Part shown: in pieces, positions 19,183 to 19,611 of the stretch | How the letters are laid out: each line of letters opens with the position of its first letter | Position numbering within the stretch: position 1 is the first letter of the stretch | Assembly: GCA_964393525.1 (NCBI GenBank) | Contig: CAYMTV010000020.1 | Location: 1-19,611, forward strand | Length of the DNA: 19,611 nucleotides | Direction of reading: 5' to 3' | DNA from: CAYMTV01 sp964393525 | GTDB taxonomy: Bacteria > Patescibacteriota > Microgenomatia > Daviesbacterales > UBA10151 | Notes under the pieces: model-generated | Databases searched by the model: none | What the model was told of the DNA's origin: nothing | What the model saw: the letters and a program-made list of their open reading frames with translations, nothing else | Translations under genes and position numbers: made by a program

Positions 19183-19611
19183 GTGCGCAAGAAGAGAGCA
19201 ACCTCTGCCACCAACAATACACTTCTTTCTTCTCTTCTTGTACTCCCTTGGGGTTTAATTAAGCTAGGTTCGCTATTTAAAACATTAGTCCTCAAATTAT
19301 CCTTTACAACTATAAGCTTATTGATTAGAATTAGCGGGGTTAAAACCAAAAAATCAAATATGCTTAAATTTAGAAAAAAGGGTCCGGTTTCAGGTGAAAT
19401 TACTTTTAACCGGAAAGAAGGTCACTTAACTGTTTGGCAGATTATTAAACTGCAGCCTAAAATATATGTTGCAACAATCAGACAGGCCGCAAAGACTATT
19501 CGGGATGTCCTGATCTTTTGCTACCGTTTATTTAAAAAATTTATCGTATTTGAAAAAAGACTCTTCCTGACCTTATTAAAAGTCATTTTATTTCCGTTTA
19601 AGTTCTTAAAT
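19183..19611 (+). CDS. Unknown hydrophobic basic protein, C-terminus cut off
   Basis: Open from GTG 19183 to the window end, 143 codons. AAGG at 19168-19171 stands 9-11 nt upstream and supports the start. The N-terminus is basic (MRKKRATSATNN) and then hydrophobic with few charges (LLSSLLVLPWGLIKLGSLF and SFTTISLLIRISGV), so one or two membrane segments are likely. After a basic region (FRKKGPVSGEITFNRKEGH) more hydrophobic, lysine-spaced helices follow (VLIFCYRLFKKFIVF, LFLTLLKVILFPFKF). No family recognised. It may be the membrane part of a larger protein that continues beyond the window. An alternative TTG at 19181 is out of frame. Confidence 0.6.
   Translation, partial: MRKKRATSATNNTLLSSLLVLPWGLIKLGSLFKTLVLKLSFTTISLLIRISGVKTKKSNMLKFRKKGPVSGEITFNRKEGHLTVWQIIKLQPKIYVATIRQAAKTIRDVLIFCYRLFKKFIVFEKRLFLTLLKVILFPFKFLN

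Noticed and set aside
19008..19349. Minus-strand 113-codon frame
   Set aside because: It overlaps the GTG-started gene with a ribosome site on the plus strand and covers the promoter region.

Overview
The window looks like a chromosome fragment from a Candidate Phyla Radiation (Patescibacteria) bacterium, probably of Microgenomates type. This is inferred from the style of the genes: short AT-rich genes, long-leader pseudopilin, Thr-rich single-anchor surface protein, DUF1264 and DUF2795 small proteins, and TreT/GH15-type sugar genes. UGA is used as an ordinary stop (for example at 7534-7536 and 17254-17256), so the code is standard table 11 and not the UGA=Gly code of Gracilibacteria/SR1. No phage, transposase, integrase or CRISPR gene is present.

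Layout. 1-1302 (minus strand): a partial DUF1264 membrane-anchored protein, a DUF2795-like small protein and a GNAT acetyltransferase. 1315-1708 (plus): tRNA-Thr(GGT) and a first rpmG (bL33). 1870-9435: ilvE (minus), then a compact plus-strand operon of asparagine synthase, SAM methyltransferase and a GCS2-like ligase with its own promoter and terminator, then glmS (minus). 9749-10391: a second rpmG, a strongly structured intergenic segment, and tRNA-Trp(CCA). In many bacteria tRNA-Thr, rpmG and tRNA-Trp are close together. Here two rpmG copies bracket about 8 kb of metabolic genes, as if an island had been inserted with duplication of rpmG. The 3' end of tRNA-Trp is also duplicated 163 bp downstream around a hairpin and a REP-like element.

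10553-14456: a divergent pair for trehalose/alpha-glucan chemistry, a TreT-like GT4 glycosyltransferase (minus) and a GH15 glucoamylase/trehalase-like hydrolase (plus). 14502-19611: an orphan helical protein, a Thr-rich anchored surface protein (minus), a type IV pilin-like protein overlapping a GH1 beta-glycosidase by ATGA, a small protein with perfect 27-nt repeats, and the start of an unknown hydrophobic protein.

How the parts fit. GlmS, IlvE and AsnB are nitrogen-transfer enzymes. AsnB is co-transcribed with a methyltransferase and a carboxylate-amine-ligase-like protein, which is the best candidate here for an undescribed small-molecule or surface-modification pathway. Four protein genes have a -35/-10 pair placed so that transcription should begin at or within a few bases of the start codon with no Shine-Dalgarno, pointing to frequent leaderless mRNAs. 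The rpmG, tRNA-Trp and ilvE regions carry many short perfect hairpins, some showing compensatory changes between the two rpmG copies.
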